Source: CAYVMD01 sp964452465
GTDB lineage: Bacteria > Armatimonadota > JACIXR01
Reading direction: 5' to 3'
NCBI GenBank assembly: GCA_964452465.1
Contig: CAYVMD010000012.1
Coordinates: 1-52,842, forward strand
DNA: 52,842 nucleotides
Shown here: positions 7,963 through 16,743 of the stretch, piece by piece
How positions within the stretch are numbered: the stretch's first letter is position 1
How the letters are laid out: every line of letters begins with the position of its first letter
The notes under the pieces: model-generated
The model's database searches: none
Told to the model about the DNA's origin: nothing
Seen by the model: only the letters and a program-made list of their open reading frames with translations
Made by a program: the position numbers and the translations under genes

Positions 7963-8854
7963 GGGGTTCAAGTGCGGAAAGGTAGTTCTGGTTGGCAAGG
8001 CTAATGTAGGGAAATCGCTCCTTTTCAATGCTTTGATAGGGCGAAAGATCTCCTTGGTTACCAAATGGCCACGCGCCACCTTTTATCCGATAGAGGGGGC
8101 TATACAGGGGGAGGGACTGCAGGTGGTGTTGGTGGATACTCCACCAGTCCTTAATCCTCGGGACGCCTTGCAGAGGCACATGGTGAAAACAATAAGAAAG
8201 CGCGTAGAAGAGGCAGATGTAGCTGTTTTTGTGGGCGATGTTACCTCCCCTCTCGTTCCCAAGGAGCAGGAGTTATCCGCCTGGATCAGGAAGCGGAAGA
8301 TCCCCTGCATCTTGGTATTGAACAAGATAGACCTGGTGCGGGATTTCAAGGTGAGGGAACGCCAGGAGGAGTACAGGGAGAAGATCTACCATCAAGAGAT
8401 ACTGCCGGTATCCGCCCTCTTTAAGGAGAATATACCCCTCCTTTTAAAGAGGATAATGGAATATCTCCCTGAGAAGCCGCCTTTGTATCCACCTGATTTT
8501 CTATCTTCCCAAACGAGTTCTTCCCTTATTGCGGAGACGATAAGGGAACAGATTACGAATCTCCTTTGGGAAAGGAGGCCGGAATCGATAGCGGTAGTGG
8601 TGAAGGAGATAAAGCCTTCCACTCCCAGGACGAAGATGTATATCAGGGCGCATATATATGTAGAGCATGAGAACGAGGTGCCACGCCTGATAGGAGTGAA
8701 GGGCGCTCTTTTAAAGGAAATGGGGAGATTAGCGATTAGGGCGTGTGAGCAAATGTTAGGGGAGCCGGTTTTCCTTCGATTAGTGATAAGGGCAAGGGGA
8801 AAGTGGCGGAATGAGCCCAAAATTTTAAGGGAATTCGGCTACATAAGGCTATAA
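7955..8854 (+). CDS. era: GTPase Era (ribosome small-subunit assembly), with altered G3 motif
   Basis: A 299-residue Era-type protein: a GTPase domain (1-175) followed by a C-terminal KH domain with the GXXG loop GVKG that binds the 3' end of 16S rRNA. G1 is GKANVGKS (14-21), G4 is NKID (123-126), G5 is SAL. The G3 motif reads DTPP (61-64) instead of DTPG, and the switch I segment lacks the usual QTTR. Overall length, the KH domain and the C-terminal LREFGY/RL ending fit Era. It overlaps serS by 8 bases and has no clear Shine-Dalgarno site, so it probably depends on translational coupling. It is a divergent Era; a relative such as another KH-GTPase is less likely. Confidence 0.88.
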   Translation: MSKGFKCGKVVLVGKANVGKSLLFNALIGRKISLVTKWPRATFYPIEGAIQGEGLQVVLVDTPPVLNPRDALQRHMVKTIRKRVEEADVAVFVGDVTSPLVPKEQELSAWIRKRKIPCILVLNKIDLVRDFKVRERQEEYREKIYHQEILPVSALFKENIPLLLKRIMEYLPEKPPLYPPDFLSSQTSSSLIAETIREQITNLLWERRPESIAVVVKEIKPSTPRTKMYIRAHIYVEHENEVPRLIGVKGALLKEMGRLAIRACEQMLGEPVFLRLVIRARGKWRNEPKILREFGYIRL

Positions 8855-8938
8855 TTTTGGGGGGAAATTTCAGAGAGATATTGGATAATTTAAAAAGACA
8901 GGCATGAGTCCAATATGCCATAAAATTCTACAATTTTT

Positions 8939-8967
8939 TTGACAATCATTCCCTGGGTTGTTAAACT
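8939..8967 (+). promoter_or_regulatory. promoter of the MAT-pyrF operon
   Basis: Perfect -35 TTGACA (8939-8944), 17-base spacer, -10 TAAACT (8962-8967), in the AT-rich 139-base space between era and the MAT gene. AGGAGG-like GGAGGT at 8981-8986 precedes the ATG at 8994. No SAM-riboswitch fold is seen in this short leader. Confidence 0.65.
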
Positions 8968-8993
8968 TTTCCCTTGCGAAGGAGGTGCTAAAG

Positions 8994-10220
8994 ATGAACA
9001 ATTTTAATTTAGAAGTACTTCAGCAACCAACTGTCGAGGAACAAGCAAGGGAAATAGTAGAGCGCAAGGGCATCGGGCATCCCGACAGTTTAGCAGACGG
9101 GATAGCGGAGGCTGTCTCGCGTGCTTTATCCAAGGAATATAAAAGGCGTTATAAATATATCCTTCATCACAATACAGACAAAGCACAGATCGTAGGGGGG
9201 CAATCATCCCCTAAATATGGTGGGGGCGAAATTATAAGACCCATATATATCCTCTTATCGGGAAGGGCAACCAGTTTTATAGAAGTGGATGGGAAAGTGG
9301 AACACTTCCCCGTGCATTGTATCGCTATAAGAGCGGCAAGGGATTACCTTAACTCGGTTTGTAGAAATTTGAATATCGCCACCGATATCATCGTAGACTC
9401 TCGCATAGGACAGGGAGCAGAGAACCTCCAACTCACATTAAAGAATAGGGAGATTCCCAGGTCCAACGATACCTCCTTTGGAGTGGGGCACGCTCCGTTC
9501 TCGGAGACCGAAAGGCTTGTCTTAGAGGCAGAGCGATTCCTGAATAGTCAGGAGTTCAAGAACCGGCACCCCGAAACTGGGGAGGATATAAAGGTCATGG
9601 GTTTAAGGGAGGATAACAAGATAAGATTAACCATAGCCTGTGCTTTTGTCTCGCGATATGTGCAGAACCTCGACCATTATTTTTCTTGTAAGGAAGCGAT
9701 CGTGAACGAGCTATCCCAATATCTTCGAGGGTTAACTACGAGGCAATTGGAGATAAATCTCAACACCGCTGATGATCCTGAAAGCGATGTGGATGGCTCG
9801 AGCGTCTATTTAACGGTAACGGGTTTGTCGGCGGAACAAGGGGACGATGGTTCAGCAGGGCGAGGGAATCGGGTAAATGGGTTGATAACTCCTGGGAGAC
9901 CCATGTCCATGGAAGCGGCAGCGGGAAAGAACCCGGTCAATCATGTAGGGAAATTGTATAACATAATAGCCCTTGAGATGGCGCAGGAGATTTACAGAAG
10001 AGTTAAGGGGATAAAAGAGATAACGGTTAAGGTGCTTAGCCAAATAGGAGCACCCATAAATTGCCCCCAAAGCGTCAGCGTGCAAGTGATCCCCTCCCCC
10101 GATTTTTCCTTTAATAGCGCGAAGGATGAGATAGAGGAAATAGCGGAGGAGAAGCTCTCCCTGCAGTACTTCTCCAATTTGACGGAAAGGATAATAAGGG
10201 GAGAGGTTAGCGTCTTTTAA
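8994..10220 (+). CDS. mat: archaeal-type S-adenosylmethionine synthetase (methionine adenosyltransferase)
   Basis: A 408-residue enzyme of the archaeal MAT family (Pfam AdoMet_Synthase type), which makes S-adenosylmethionine from methionine and ATP. It is not the usual bacterial MetK. Landmarks are ERKGIGHPDSLADGIAE near residue 25, SPKYGGGE, DSRIGQGAE, DDGSAGRGNRVNGLI and the ending QYFSNLTERIIRGE. The start at 8994 is chosen over an in-frame ATG at 8958 because GGAGGT lies directly upstream and the extra 12 residues would overlap the promoter. It has its own promoter and is followed 12 bases later by pyrF. Its presence suggests transfer from archaea or retention in a deep lineage in place of metK; no metK is in the window. 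Confidence 0.93.
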   Translation: MNNFNLEVLQQPTVEEQAREIVERKGIGHPDSLADGIAEAVSRALSKEYKRRYKYILHHNTDKAQIVGGQSSPKYGGGEIIRPIYILLSGRATSFIEVDGKVEHFPVHCIAIRAARDYLNSVCRNLNIATDIIVDSRIGQGAENLQLTLKNREIPRSNDTSFGVGHAPFSETERLVLEAERFLNSQEFKNRHPETGEDIKVMGLREDNKIRLTIACAFVSRYVQNLDHYFSCKEAIVNELSQYLRGLTTRQLEINLNTADDPESDVDGSSVYLTVTGLSAEQGDDGSAGRGNRVNGLITPGRPMSMEAAAGKNPVNHVGKLYNIIALEMAQEIYRRVKGIKEITVKVLSQIGAPINCPQSVSVQVIPSPDFSFNSAKDEIEEIAEEKLSLQYFSNLTERIIRGEVSVF

Positions 10221-10232
10221 AGAAGCAAATCG

Positions 10233-10946
10233 ATGAAAGAAGAACGAGTCATCATCGCTTTGGACCTCTCCTCAGCGGAGAGAGCGTTAGGTGTAGTGGA
10301 TGAGTTGGGGGATATGGTGGGGATATTCAAGGTAGGACTGGAATTAATCCATCGAGCAGGATGGGGGATAATAAGAGAGATAAAGAAGCGAGGGTTCCGG
10401 GTTTTCTACGATGGAAAGTTTCTGGATATTCCTAATACCGTGCAGGGCGCAGTAAGAGCCTGCACCGCCTTAGGGGTTTGGATGCTGAATGCGCACGCCT
10501 TGGGTGGAAGGGAGATGCTGGAAGCGGCGGTCAAGGCAGGAAGGGAGGAAGCGGAATATTTAGGGATCGAAAAGCCATTGGTCGTAGCGGTTACGCTTCT
10601 CACGAGCATAGGTAAGCCCCAGTTAGAGGAAATGGGGATATCCCTTTCCCCCCAGGGATTGGTGAGGAATTTAGCGGTGCTGGCGAGGGAAAGCGGATGC
10701 GATGGGGTCGTATGCTCCCCCCAGGAGATAGAAGCGATAAGGGAAGAATGTGGGGAGGATTTCCTCATAGTTTGCCCCGGCGTGCGATGGGGAGAAAGGG
10801 ATGATCACAAAAGATCCGCTGATCCTCGTTGGGCTATAGAGAAAGGGGCGAACTATATAGTGATAGGACGACCTATATTGAAGGCGTCTTCACCTCGTTC
10901 CGCACTTTTGGAGCTGATACGCTCCCTCCCAAAGCGGAAAGGTTAG
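10233..10946 (+). CDS. pyrF: orotidine 5'-phosphate decarboxylase
   Basis: A 237-residue TIM-barrel enzyme that decarboxylates OMP to UMP, the last step of pyrimidine synthesis. ALDLSSAERAL near the start and the catalytic DGKFLDIPNTV (Lys and Asp of the DxKxxD array) are present, as is the GVRWGERDDHKRSADP phosphate-loop region and VIGRPI near the end. It follows the MAT gene by 12 bases with no strong ribosome site, so it likely shares its transcript. It converges with argS with only 12 bases between stops; no terminator is visible there. Confidence 0.95.
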   Translation: MKEERVIIALDLSSAERALGVVDELGDMVGIFKVGLELIHRAGWGIIREIKKRGFRVFYDGKFLDIPNTVQGAVRACTALGVWMLNAHALGGREMLEAAVKAGREEAEYLGIEKPLVVAVTLLTSIGKPQLEEMGISLSPQGLVRNLAVLARESGCDGVVCSPQEIEAIREECGEDFLIVCPGVRWGERDDHKRSADPRWAIEKGANYIVIGRPILKASSPRSALLELIRSLPKRKG

Positions 10947-10958
10947 AGGGGGAAGATT

Positions 10959-12614
10959 TTACATCTGGGTGGGAGCGGATACACCCAAGAGGGATAGCAC
11001 ATTCCGCAGAATGGTTATGCTGGCTATTATCAAGAGAAGCCTGGCCTGGGAGAGATCGGGATCTTCCCCTATTACCCTATGCTTTTCATAGAAGTTGTGG
11101 AAGATCCTGGCGAAATCCAGGGAATATCGCACCAGATTATAGGGTTCCAAAGAGGAGAAGGTAGAGGAAATCACGGTGGGAAACTCTCCCAATTTCTTGA
11201 TCAATTCCCTTTCCTCTTTTTCCTTTAAGAGAGAAACCTTGGTAAGGTCGAGGGCTTGGAGATCGAAGCCACGCTTCTCCGCTTCCCTGAGGATACTGCT
11301 CATTCTGGTGTGAGCATATTGGACATAATAAACGGGGTTTTCCGGCGCTTGTTTTATAGCCAGGTTTATATCGAAATCCAAGGGAGCATCCATAGTGCGA
11401 GTTAGGAAGAAAAAGCGTGCTGCGTCCTTTCCCACCTCCTCCACGAGCTCCCTCAAAGTAACGAATTCCCCTTCCCGCTTTGACATCATGATAACCTCCC
11501 CTTCCCTTACCAACCTAACCACCTGGAAAATCAAAATCCTAAGCCAGTCCTCTTCATACCCCAACGCCTTCATCGCGGATTGCATCCTCTGCACATAACC
11601 ATGATGATCTGGTCCCCAGATATCTATCACCTGGGTAAATCCTCGCTCCCTTTTATCCCAGTGGTAGGCTATGTCAGCAGCGAAGTAAGTCGTGGTTCCG
11701 TCGGAGCGGACCAAGACCCTGTCCTTGTCGTCTCCGAAAAGAGTGGAACGGAACCACAACGCCCCATCCTGTTTGTAGGTATAACCCTTCTCTCCCAATA
11801 TATCCAGGATCTTTTCCACTTTCCCCGCTTCATATAAGGTATGCTCGCTGAACCAACTATCGAAGGAAACCCCGAAGGCGGTTAATGTTTCCCTGTGGTC
11901 CCGCACCATCAATTCCACTCCTTTCTCCCGGAAGAACCTATCCCTTTCAGAGGGAGGGAGGCTTCTTACAAAATCGTCTCCGTAAGCTCTTCGTATTTCC
12001 TCCGCTATATCCTTCACATATCCCCCTTGATAACCACCAGGCGGGATTTCCGCAGGCTCTCCTAAGGTTTGCTTATATCTTGCTTGTATGGATTGGGCGA
12101 AGGCGTCTATTTGAGAGCCATAGTCGTTTATATAGTATTCCCTCACCACCTGGAAACCCAATCTTTGGAACAGATTGGAAAGCACATCCCCAATAGCTCC
12201 CCCTCTACCATGGGCAACGCTCAAGGGGCCGGTGGGATTAGCACTGACGAATTCCACTTGCACTCTTTTGCCCTCCCCTAAAGGCGGAAAACCAAACCCT
12301 TCCCCTTTCTTTACGACCTCCTTTACCACCTCTCCCAAAAGCAACTGGGAGACAAATAGATTAAGAAAGCCTCCCCCGGCAACTTCCGCTTTTTCCACTA
12401 TTTCTTTATTTAAATGACCCGCTATCTCCTCCGCTATCTTTTGGGGAGATTCCCTCTTGTAGCGCCCGATGAGCATCGCCACATTGGTAGCATAGTCTCC
12501 CAACTTCTCGTCAGGAGGCACCATTATATCAAAATGGGGAATTTCCTCCTTTTTTATCCTTCCCCATTTTTCGATTGCTTCTTCTAAGGCGCATCTGAGC
12601 TTTCCCAAAAGCAT
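10959..12614 (-). CDS. argS: arginyl-tRNA synthetase
   Basis: A 551-residue class I synthetase charging tRNA-Arg. The Add1 N-terminal domain (1-115) is followed by the catalytic signature ANPTGPLSVAHGR at 125-137, where the usual HVGH/HIGH reads SVAH. MSKREGEFVTL is the degenerate KMSKS loop, and a DALR helical bundle containing YVQYAHTRM ends in LLGVSAPTQM. Last gene of the thiE-thiC-thiL-CBS/DUF1385-argS run, 7 bases after the preceding stop. A tRNA-Arg(TCT) gene lies at 49705. The signature change is conservative enough that I expect an active enzyme. Confidence 0.96.
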   Translation of the reverse strand: MLLGKLRCALEEAIEKWGRIKKEEIPHFDIMVPPDEKLGDYATNVAMLIGRYKRESPQKIAEEIAGHLNKEIVEKAEVAGGGFLNLFVSQLLLGEVVKEVVKKGEGFGFPPLGEGKRVQVEFVSANPTGPLSVAHGRGGAIGDVLSNLFQRLGFQVVREYYINDYGSQIDAFAQSIQARYKQTLGEPAEIPPGGYQGGYVKDIAEEIRRAYGDDFVRSLPPSERDRFFREKGVELMVRDHRETLTAFGVSFDSWFSEHTLYEAGKVEKILDILGEKGYTYKQDGALWFRSTLFGDDKDRVLVRSDGTTTYFAADIAYHWDKRERGFTQVIDIWGPDHHGYVQRMQSAMKALGYEEDWLRILIFQVVRLVREGEVIMMSKREGEFVTLRELVEEVGKDAARFFFLTRTMDAPLDFDINLAIKQAPENPVYYVQYAHTRMSSILREAEKRGFDLQALDLTKVSLLKEKEERELIKKLGEFPTVISSTFSSLEPYNLVRYSLDFARIFHNFYEKHRVIGEDPDLSQARLLLIIASITILRNVLSLLGVSAPTQM

Positions 12615-12621
12615 GGTCTCA

Positions 12622-13722
12622 TCACCTTATTAGGTTAGATATAAACTCATAAAACGAGAAAATCAAACCATAACCTATCATAACCTGGATAATACCCATA
12701 TTCCATATCCTTTGCCATGTGTAGGTGGTTGGGTAGGGATTCGTTCTATACTTTTCCAAAAGTTCTTTCCCTGCTTTTATAGCGTTCAGTATATGCTTCC
12801 TTTGGGGTTCCCTCGTAGTAATATAGCGTTGCAGCCTCATGCCTAAAAAGCGCCAACTGAGAAAAGCCACTATTAGGGCAAGGAGGGGATTGGCGACCTG
12901 GGATAGTAGGAAGAATACCACAAGAAAAGCGACGAGGTTTGTCCCGCAGCGAGGATGCTCCTTGGGCATAAGGCTAACTCGCTCAGGGACGAGCTCCTCC
13001 CCATTTTCTATAGCATTGACTACCTTGTGCTCGGCGCCGTGGTAGGCGGAAAGCGGGGATATCCACAGGAGGAAAAGGAATATACCTATCTGTAAAAGCC
13101 CCAATAGGGCATTCCACATATCATAGACATTAAGCCCTCCAATAGGGGGGGATTTTTTAATGGCATAGAGGGGCAAGGGGGTTAAAACCTGGGTTAGATA
13201 GGCTAAACCATCTACCATATAAAGGGAAACTAAAACGAATACGCCGAAGACAACGCCGGTGAGGAAGAGACCCAAATGCCTCGCTCCTCCGGTAACGGTT
13301 CCGCTGGTGAGATAGACACCTAAAGGAGTAGCCATTCCCCCGATGGAGCGTGGTGTTATCCAGCCGAGACGATATTGCAGGATATCCCTCCTAAGGACTA
13401 CCCCTATAAAGAGCCCGTCATCCTCGAAGACGGGCAAAGCTGGGTAACCTGTCTCCGCGAACAAGTGATATAGAAATTCAACCGGGGTATCACCCGATAT
13501 CAAAGGTAAATTACTTATAACTAAATCCCTCGCCCTCAAACCACTAAGGGAAAAGATGGAGGTCGATGCCCTCCATATCGCATCTTCCCATATTAATCCC
13601 GAGAACTGCCCTCCTTCCACCACCCCCACCACCCCATTCTTTCCCATCTTGCCAATGACTGTGGAGAGATTTGCCTCTCCCTCAACGATGTTTACTTTTG
13701 TGACCAAATCTCTTGCCTGCAT
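12622..13722 (-). CDS. CBS-domain pair fused to DUF1385 membrane protein
   Basis: A 366-residue protein of unknown function. Residues 1-118 form two CBS modules, the second with YPALPVFEDDGLFIGVVLRRDIL, typical adenine-nucleotide sensors. From about 125 it becomes a DUF1385 (YqhQ-like) membrane protein. It keeps the diagnostic HGAEHKVVNAIENG at 228-241 and HPRCGTNL near 256, with hydrophobic segments around 150-180, 205-225, 262-290 and near the C-terminus. The glycine-rich start of DUF1385 appears here as SIGGMATPLGVYLT. It lies 24 bases after thiL and 7 before argS, so it is in the same operon. No enzyme activity is established for DUF1385. Confidence 0.8.
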   Translation of the reverse strand: MQARDLVTKVNIVEGEANLSTVIGKMGKNGVVGVVEGGQFSGLIWEDAIWRASTSIFSLSGLRARDLVISNLPLISGDTPVEFLYHLFAETGYPALPVFEDDGLFIGVVLRRDILQYRLGWITPRSIGGMATPLGVYLTSGTVTGGARHLGLFLTGVVFGVFVLVSLYMVDGLAYLTQVLTPLPLYAIKKSPPIGGLNVYDMWNALLGLLQIGIFLFLLWISPLSAYHGAEHKVVNAIENGEELVPERVSLMPKEHPRCGTNLVAFLVVFFLLSQVANPLLALIVAFLSWRFLGMRLQRYITTREPQRKHILNAIKAGKELLEKYRTNPYPTTYTWQRIWNMGIIQVMIGYGLIFSFYEFISNLIR

Positions 13723-13746
13723 TTGGAGGATTTTAAAAAAGTGAAC

Positions 13747-14724
13747 TCAAGGTGACAAGTTATTTGGTGGTGTTCCTTTCATCCTGAGATGTTCATACCC
13801 TCCTCTTTTGAGCAACTCCCTTCTCCCCTCCCTTTCCAGGAATATTTCCTCCCCTTCCACTATTTCCCCTATAGGATAAAGGGGGAAATCCACTTTTTGG
13901 GGGAGATCCTTTTCCCCGGAAACAAGCAATTCATAATCCTCGCCTCCAAAAAGGGCTAATTCCAAAGGAGAAAGTCCCAGGGTTTGGCATAAATCCTTGA
14001 GACCATCGGAGAGGGGGATGGCGCTCTCCCATACCACCGCACCCTTACCACTAGCCCTACAGAGATGCTGAAGGTCACCAGCTAAGCCATCGGATATGTC
14101 TATCATCGCCCTACCCCCCACTTCCGCCAATGCCCTTCCCTCCGCCAATCTGGGAATAGGGCGAAGATGTTTTTTCTGCAGGTCGGGGAAATCCAAGCCC
14201 TTCTGGAGGCTAAGAAGTCCCCCTGCAGAATCTCCCAAATAGCCTGTCACGAATAGAACATCTCCTTCCTCGGCAGTGCTTCGGAGGAGAGGCTTCTCTG
14301 CAAAGCCAATCACGATGGAGGTTATGTTCACCTTCTCCCCCTGGCTGACATTACCTCCCACCAGGGATACAGAAAAGGCCTCCGATAGTTCGTTCCACCC
14401 CTGGAGGAAGGCGGACAACCATTCCTCCGTCAATAGGGGGGTAAGGACAAGGGAAAGGAGAGAATAACTTGCGATGCCTCCCATTCCTGCTATATCGCTA
14501 AGGGAAACGGCAAGTGCTTTCCAACCTAAGTCCTGAGGAGATATGGAGGGATAGAAGTGAACGCCCTCCACGAGGTCGTCACAGGTAACGATTATCTGCC
14601 CCTCTTGGGGAGAGAGAACGGCACAATCATCTCCTATCCCCACGATGACCCCCTTCCCTATCCTTGCTTCCCGTTTTATCCTCTCTATTATCCCAAACTC
14701 TCCTATATCGCGTAGGTATCCCAA
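13747..14724 (-). CDS. thiL: thiamine-monophosphate kinase
   Basis: A 325-residue PurM-like kinase phosphorylating thiamine monophosphate to thiamine diphosphate. Metal and ATP motifs are IGDDCAVL and VTCDDLVEGVHF in the N-terminal half, VSLSDIAGMGG, and DISDGLAGDL and GGEDYELL in the C-terminal half. The length is normal. It starts 9 bases after the thiC stop, completing a compact thiE-thiC-thiL set that makes and activates thiamine from the pyrimidine precursor and thiazole phosphate. No thiD, thiG or thiS is in the window. Confidence 0.95.
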   Translation of the reverse strand: MGYLRDIGEFGIIERIKREARIGKGVIVGIGDDCAVLSPQEGQIIVTCDDLVEGVHFYPSISPQDLGWKALAVSLSDIAGMGGIASYSLLSLVLTPLLTEEWLSAFLQGWNELSEAFSVSLVGGNVSQGEKVNITSIVIGFAEKPLLRSTAEEGDVLFVTGYLGDSAGGLLSLQKGLDFPDLQKKHLRPIPRLAEGRALAEVGGRAMIDISDGLAGDLQHLCRASGKGAVVWESAIPLSDGLKDLCQTLGLSPLELALFGGEDYELLVSGEKDLPQKVDFPLYPIGEIVEGEEIFLEREGRRELLKRGGYEHLRMKGTPPNNLSP

Positions 14725-14733
14725 GGCGTTCCT

Positions 14734-16020
14734 CTATAGGGGCTTAAGAAAAGGAGCCACGGTCTTCATAGCGCAGAATTCTCCGCACATAGTGCAAGCA
14801 CCGGAAAGGTTCGCTCCCCTTTCTGCCCTTATTTCCTCCACCTTTTCCCTATCTATGGAAAGCGCCATCTGCTTATCCCAATCGAGATTTCCTCGCGCTT
14901 TCGCCATCTCCTTGTTTTTCTCTACCACGGAGAGGATCCCTCGAGAGTAATCCACAGCTAAGGCGGCGATTTTGGCAGCGATCACCCCTTGATAGACATC
15001 CTCGGGAGTGGGGAGAGCCACATGCTCAGCAGGAGTTACATAACAGAGGAAATCCGCTCCTGCCAATCCTGCAAGCGCTCCGCCGATCGCCGAGACGATA
15101 TGGTCGTATCCCGGGGCGATATCCAACACGACGGGACCCAAGAGATACAAGGGGGCGTAATGGGTGAGCTTCTTGGTGATCTTGATAGTTGATTCCACAA
15201 GATGGAGGGGGATATGCCCTGGGCCTTCCACCATCACCTGAACGCCTGCGGACCAGCACCGTTCCACCAGTTCTCCTTGGATTATGGTCTCGTGGATCTG
15301 CGCTGGATCATCTGCGTCCGCTAAGCAGCCAGGCCTAAGAGCGTCGCCCAGGCTTAAGGTAACATCGTATTTTCTCAGGATAGAAAGGAGGTCGTCGAAG
15401 TATTCATAGAATGGATTCTCCTTTTCATTTTGCAGCATCCAACAGGTTAGGAAAGCCCCTCCCCTGCTTACGATCCCCGTTATCCTTCCGCTCTTCCGGA
15501 CATGTTCTATCCCAGAAAGGGTTATGCCCGCATGGATCGTCATAAAATCCACGCCGTCTTTTGCCTGTTTCTCAACTTCCTCGAACATATCCTCAACCGT
15601 CATTTTGGCTATGCTCCCGCTTTTTCTCACCGCGGATACTCCTGCGGAATATATGGGAACGGTTCCCACGGGGACGGGGGAACGAGCCAGGATCTCCTTC
15701 CTTATGCTTTCTATATCTCCTCCCGTGGAGAGATCCATCACCGTATCCGCTCCCGCCTTTAAGGAGGCTTCTAATTTCTGAATTTCCGCCTCCAAATCCA
15801 CGAGATCGGGGGAGGTCCCTATATTAGCGTTGACCTTAACCCTCAAGCCTTCCCCTATACCAATCGCCCTCTTCAGGGAACGATTGCGATTTTTGGGGAT
15901 GACCACTCTACCAGAAGCTACCTTCTCCAAGAGGAAATCGACGGATACCCCTTCCTCCTTAGCCACTTGCAGCATCTCCTCGGTTATCTTGCCTTGCCGG
16001 GCGCATTCGATCTGCGTCAT
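14734..16020 (-). CDS. thiC: phosphomethylpyrimidine synthase (HMP-P synthase)
   Basis: A 428-residue radical-SAM enzyme that rearranges 5-aminoimidazole ribotide into the hydroxymethylpyrimidine phosphate of thiamine. It is the short form, lacking the N-terminal extension of the E. coli type. The C-terminal iron-sulfur motif CTMCGEFC gives Cys 409, 412 and 416. I count CX2CX3C, one residue fewer than the CX2CX4C usually quoted. Other marks: MDLSTGGDI, VPIYSAG, EGPGHIP and APGYDHI. It begins one base after the thiE stop, so the two are tightly coupled. Confidence 0.96.
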   Translation of the reverse strand: MTQIECARQGKITEEMLQVAKEEGVSVDFLLEKVASGRVVIPKNRNRSLKRAIGIGEGLRVKVNANIGTSPDLVDLEAEIQKLEASLKAGADTVMDLSTGGDIESIRKEILARSPVPVGTVPIYSAGVSAVRKSGSIAKMTVEDMFEEVEKQAKDGVDFMTIHAGITLSGIEHVRKSGRITGIVSRGGAFLTCWMLQNEKENPFYEYFDDLLSILRKYDVTLSLGDALRPGCLADADDPAQIHETIIQGELVERCWSAGVQVMVEGPGHIPLHLVESTIKITKKLTHYAPLYLLGPVVLDIAPGYDHIVSAIGGALAGLAGADFLCYVTPAEHVALPTPEDVYQGVIAAKIAALAVDYSRGILSVVEKNKEMAKARGNLDWDKQMALSIDREKVEEIRAERGANLSGACTMCGEFCAMKTVAPFLKPL

Positions 16021-16021
16021 C

Positions 16022-16633
16022 TTATCTCATCTCCTTTTCTTGCATTAAGCGAATAAGGCGCTCCACCGCTTGGCGAGGAGAAGGAGCGGAGCAAACAGCG
16101 GAGATGACCGCCACCGCAGAAGCCCCTTTCTCCACTACCTCTTGGATATTGGATTCGTTTATCCCTCCGATCGCCACAACGGGGACGGAGAGCACTGCTT
16201 TGAGGGAAGAGATGATATCCGTCCCCAGGGGAGGAGGGAGATCCTCCTTGCTTTGGGTGGGAAAGATGGGTCCTATGGAGACATAATCTGCCCCTCGTTT
16301 TTCCGCCTCGAGAGCCTCCTCGAGGCTGTCAGCGGAAAAGCCTATTATCCTATTCCCCCAGAATTTCCTCGCCTTTTCTATAGGGATATCATCTTTCCCC
16401 AAATGAAGGCCATCCGCCTCGACGATGAGCGCTATATCCAGTCTGTCATTTATGATCAAAAGAGCATCCTTCCTTCTCGTTATCTCCCTCAGTTTCAAGG
16501 CTTCCTCCAAGAGGAAGGCATCGCTTAGCTTTTTATTACGCAACTGAATGAGCCTACACCCGCCCTCGAGGACCTCCTCCCCCAAGCGGGCACTGTCCAC
16601 GATCACATATAATCCACTTATCGTTTTTTGCAT
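16022..16633 (-). CDS. thiE: thiamine-phosphate synthase
   Basis: A 203-residue TIM-barrel enzyme joining hydroxymethylpyrimidine diphosphate to thiazole phosphate. LIINDRLDIALIVEADGLHLG and YVSIGPIFPTQSKED, then VVAIGGINESN, are the diphosphate and product loops. First gene of the thi operon. The start ATG is only nine bases downstream of a good -10 hexamer and has no Shine-Dalgarno site, so the transcript is probably leaderless. That also leaves no room for a TPP riboswitch. Confidence 0.94.
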   Translation of the reverse strand: MQKTISGLYVIVDSARLGEEVLEGGCRLIQLRNKKLSDAFLLEEALKLREITRRKDALLIINDRLDIALIVEADGLHLGKDDIPIEKARKFWGNRIIGFSADSLEEALEAEKRGADYVSIGPIFPTQSKEDLPPPLGTDIISSLKAVLSVPVVAIGGINESNIQEVVEKGASAVAVISAVCSAPSPRQAVERLIRLMQEKEMR

Positions 16634-16642
16634 CTTAATTGA

Positions 16643-16671
16643 ATTTTAGTCTCTCTTTGGGATTAAGGCAA
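16643..16671 (-). promoter_or_regulatory. thiE operon promoter (predicted leaderless)
   Basis: Minus strand: TTGCCT (16666-16671), 17-base spacer, TAAAAT (16643-16648). Only nine bases (16634-16642) separate the -10 from the thiE ATG, so initiation should fall at or within about three bases of the start codon. Confidence 0.55.
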
Positions 16672-16677
16672 TTTTGC

Positions 16678-16708
16678 TTGACTTTCCCGAAGAAAGGTTC
16701 ATTATATA
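16678..16708 (+). promoter_or_regulatory. gap operon promoter
   Basis: Plus strand: TTGACT (16678-16683), then an ATTATATATAAC stretch from 16701 offering -10 hexamers at 18 or 19 bases (TTATAT or TATATA). The AGGAGG at 16727-16732 sits 11 bases before the gap start codon. Confidence 0.55.
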
Positions 16709-16743
16709 TAACAAATCCATCAAGAAAGGAGGAATGTTGACAG

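Noticed and set aside
16634..16743. TPP riboswitch upstream of thiE
   Set aside because: No THI-box sequence is found on the minus strand, and the promoter abuts the start codon.
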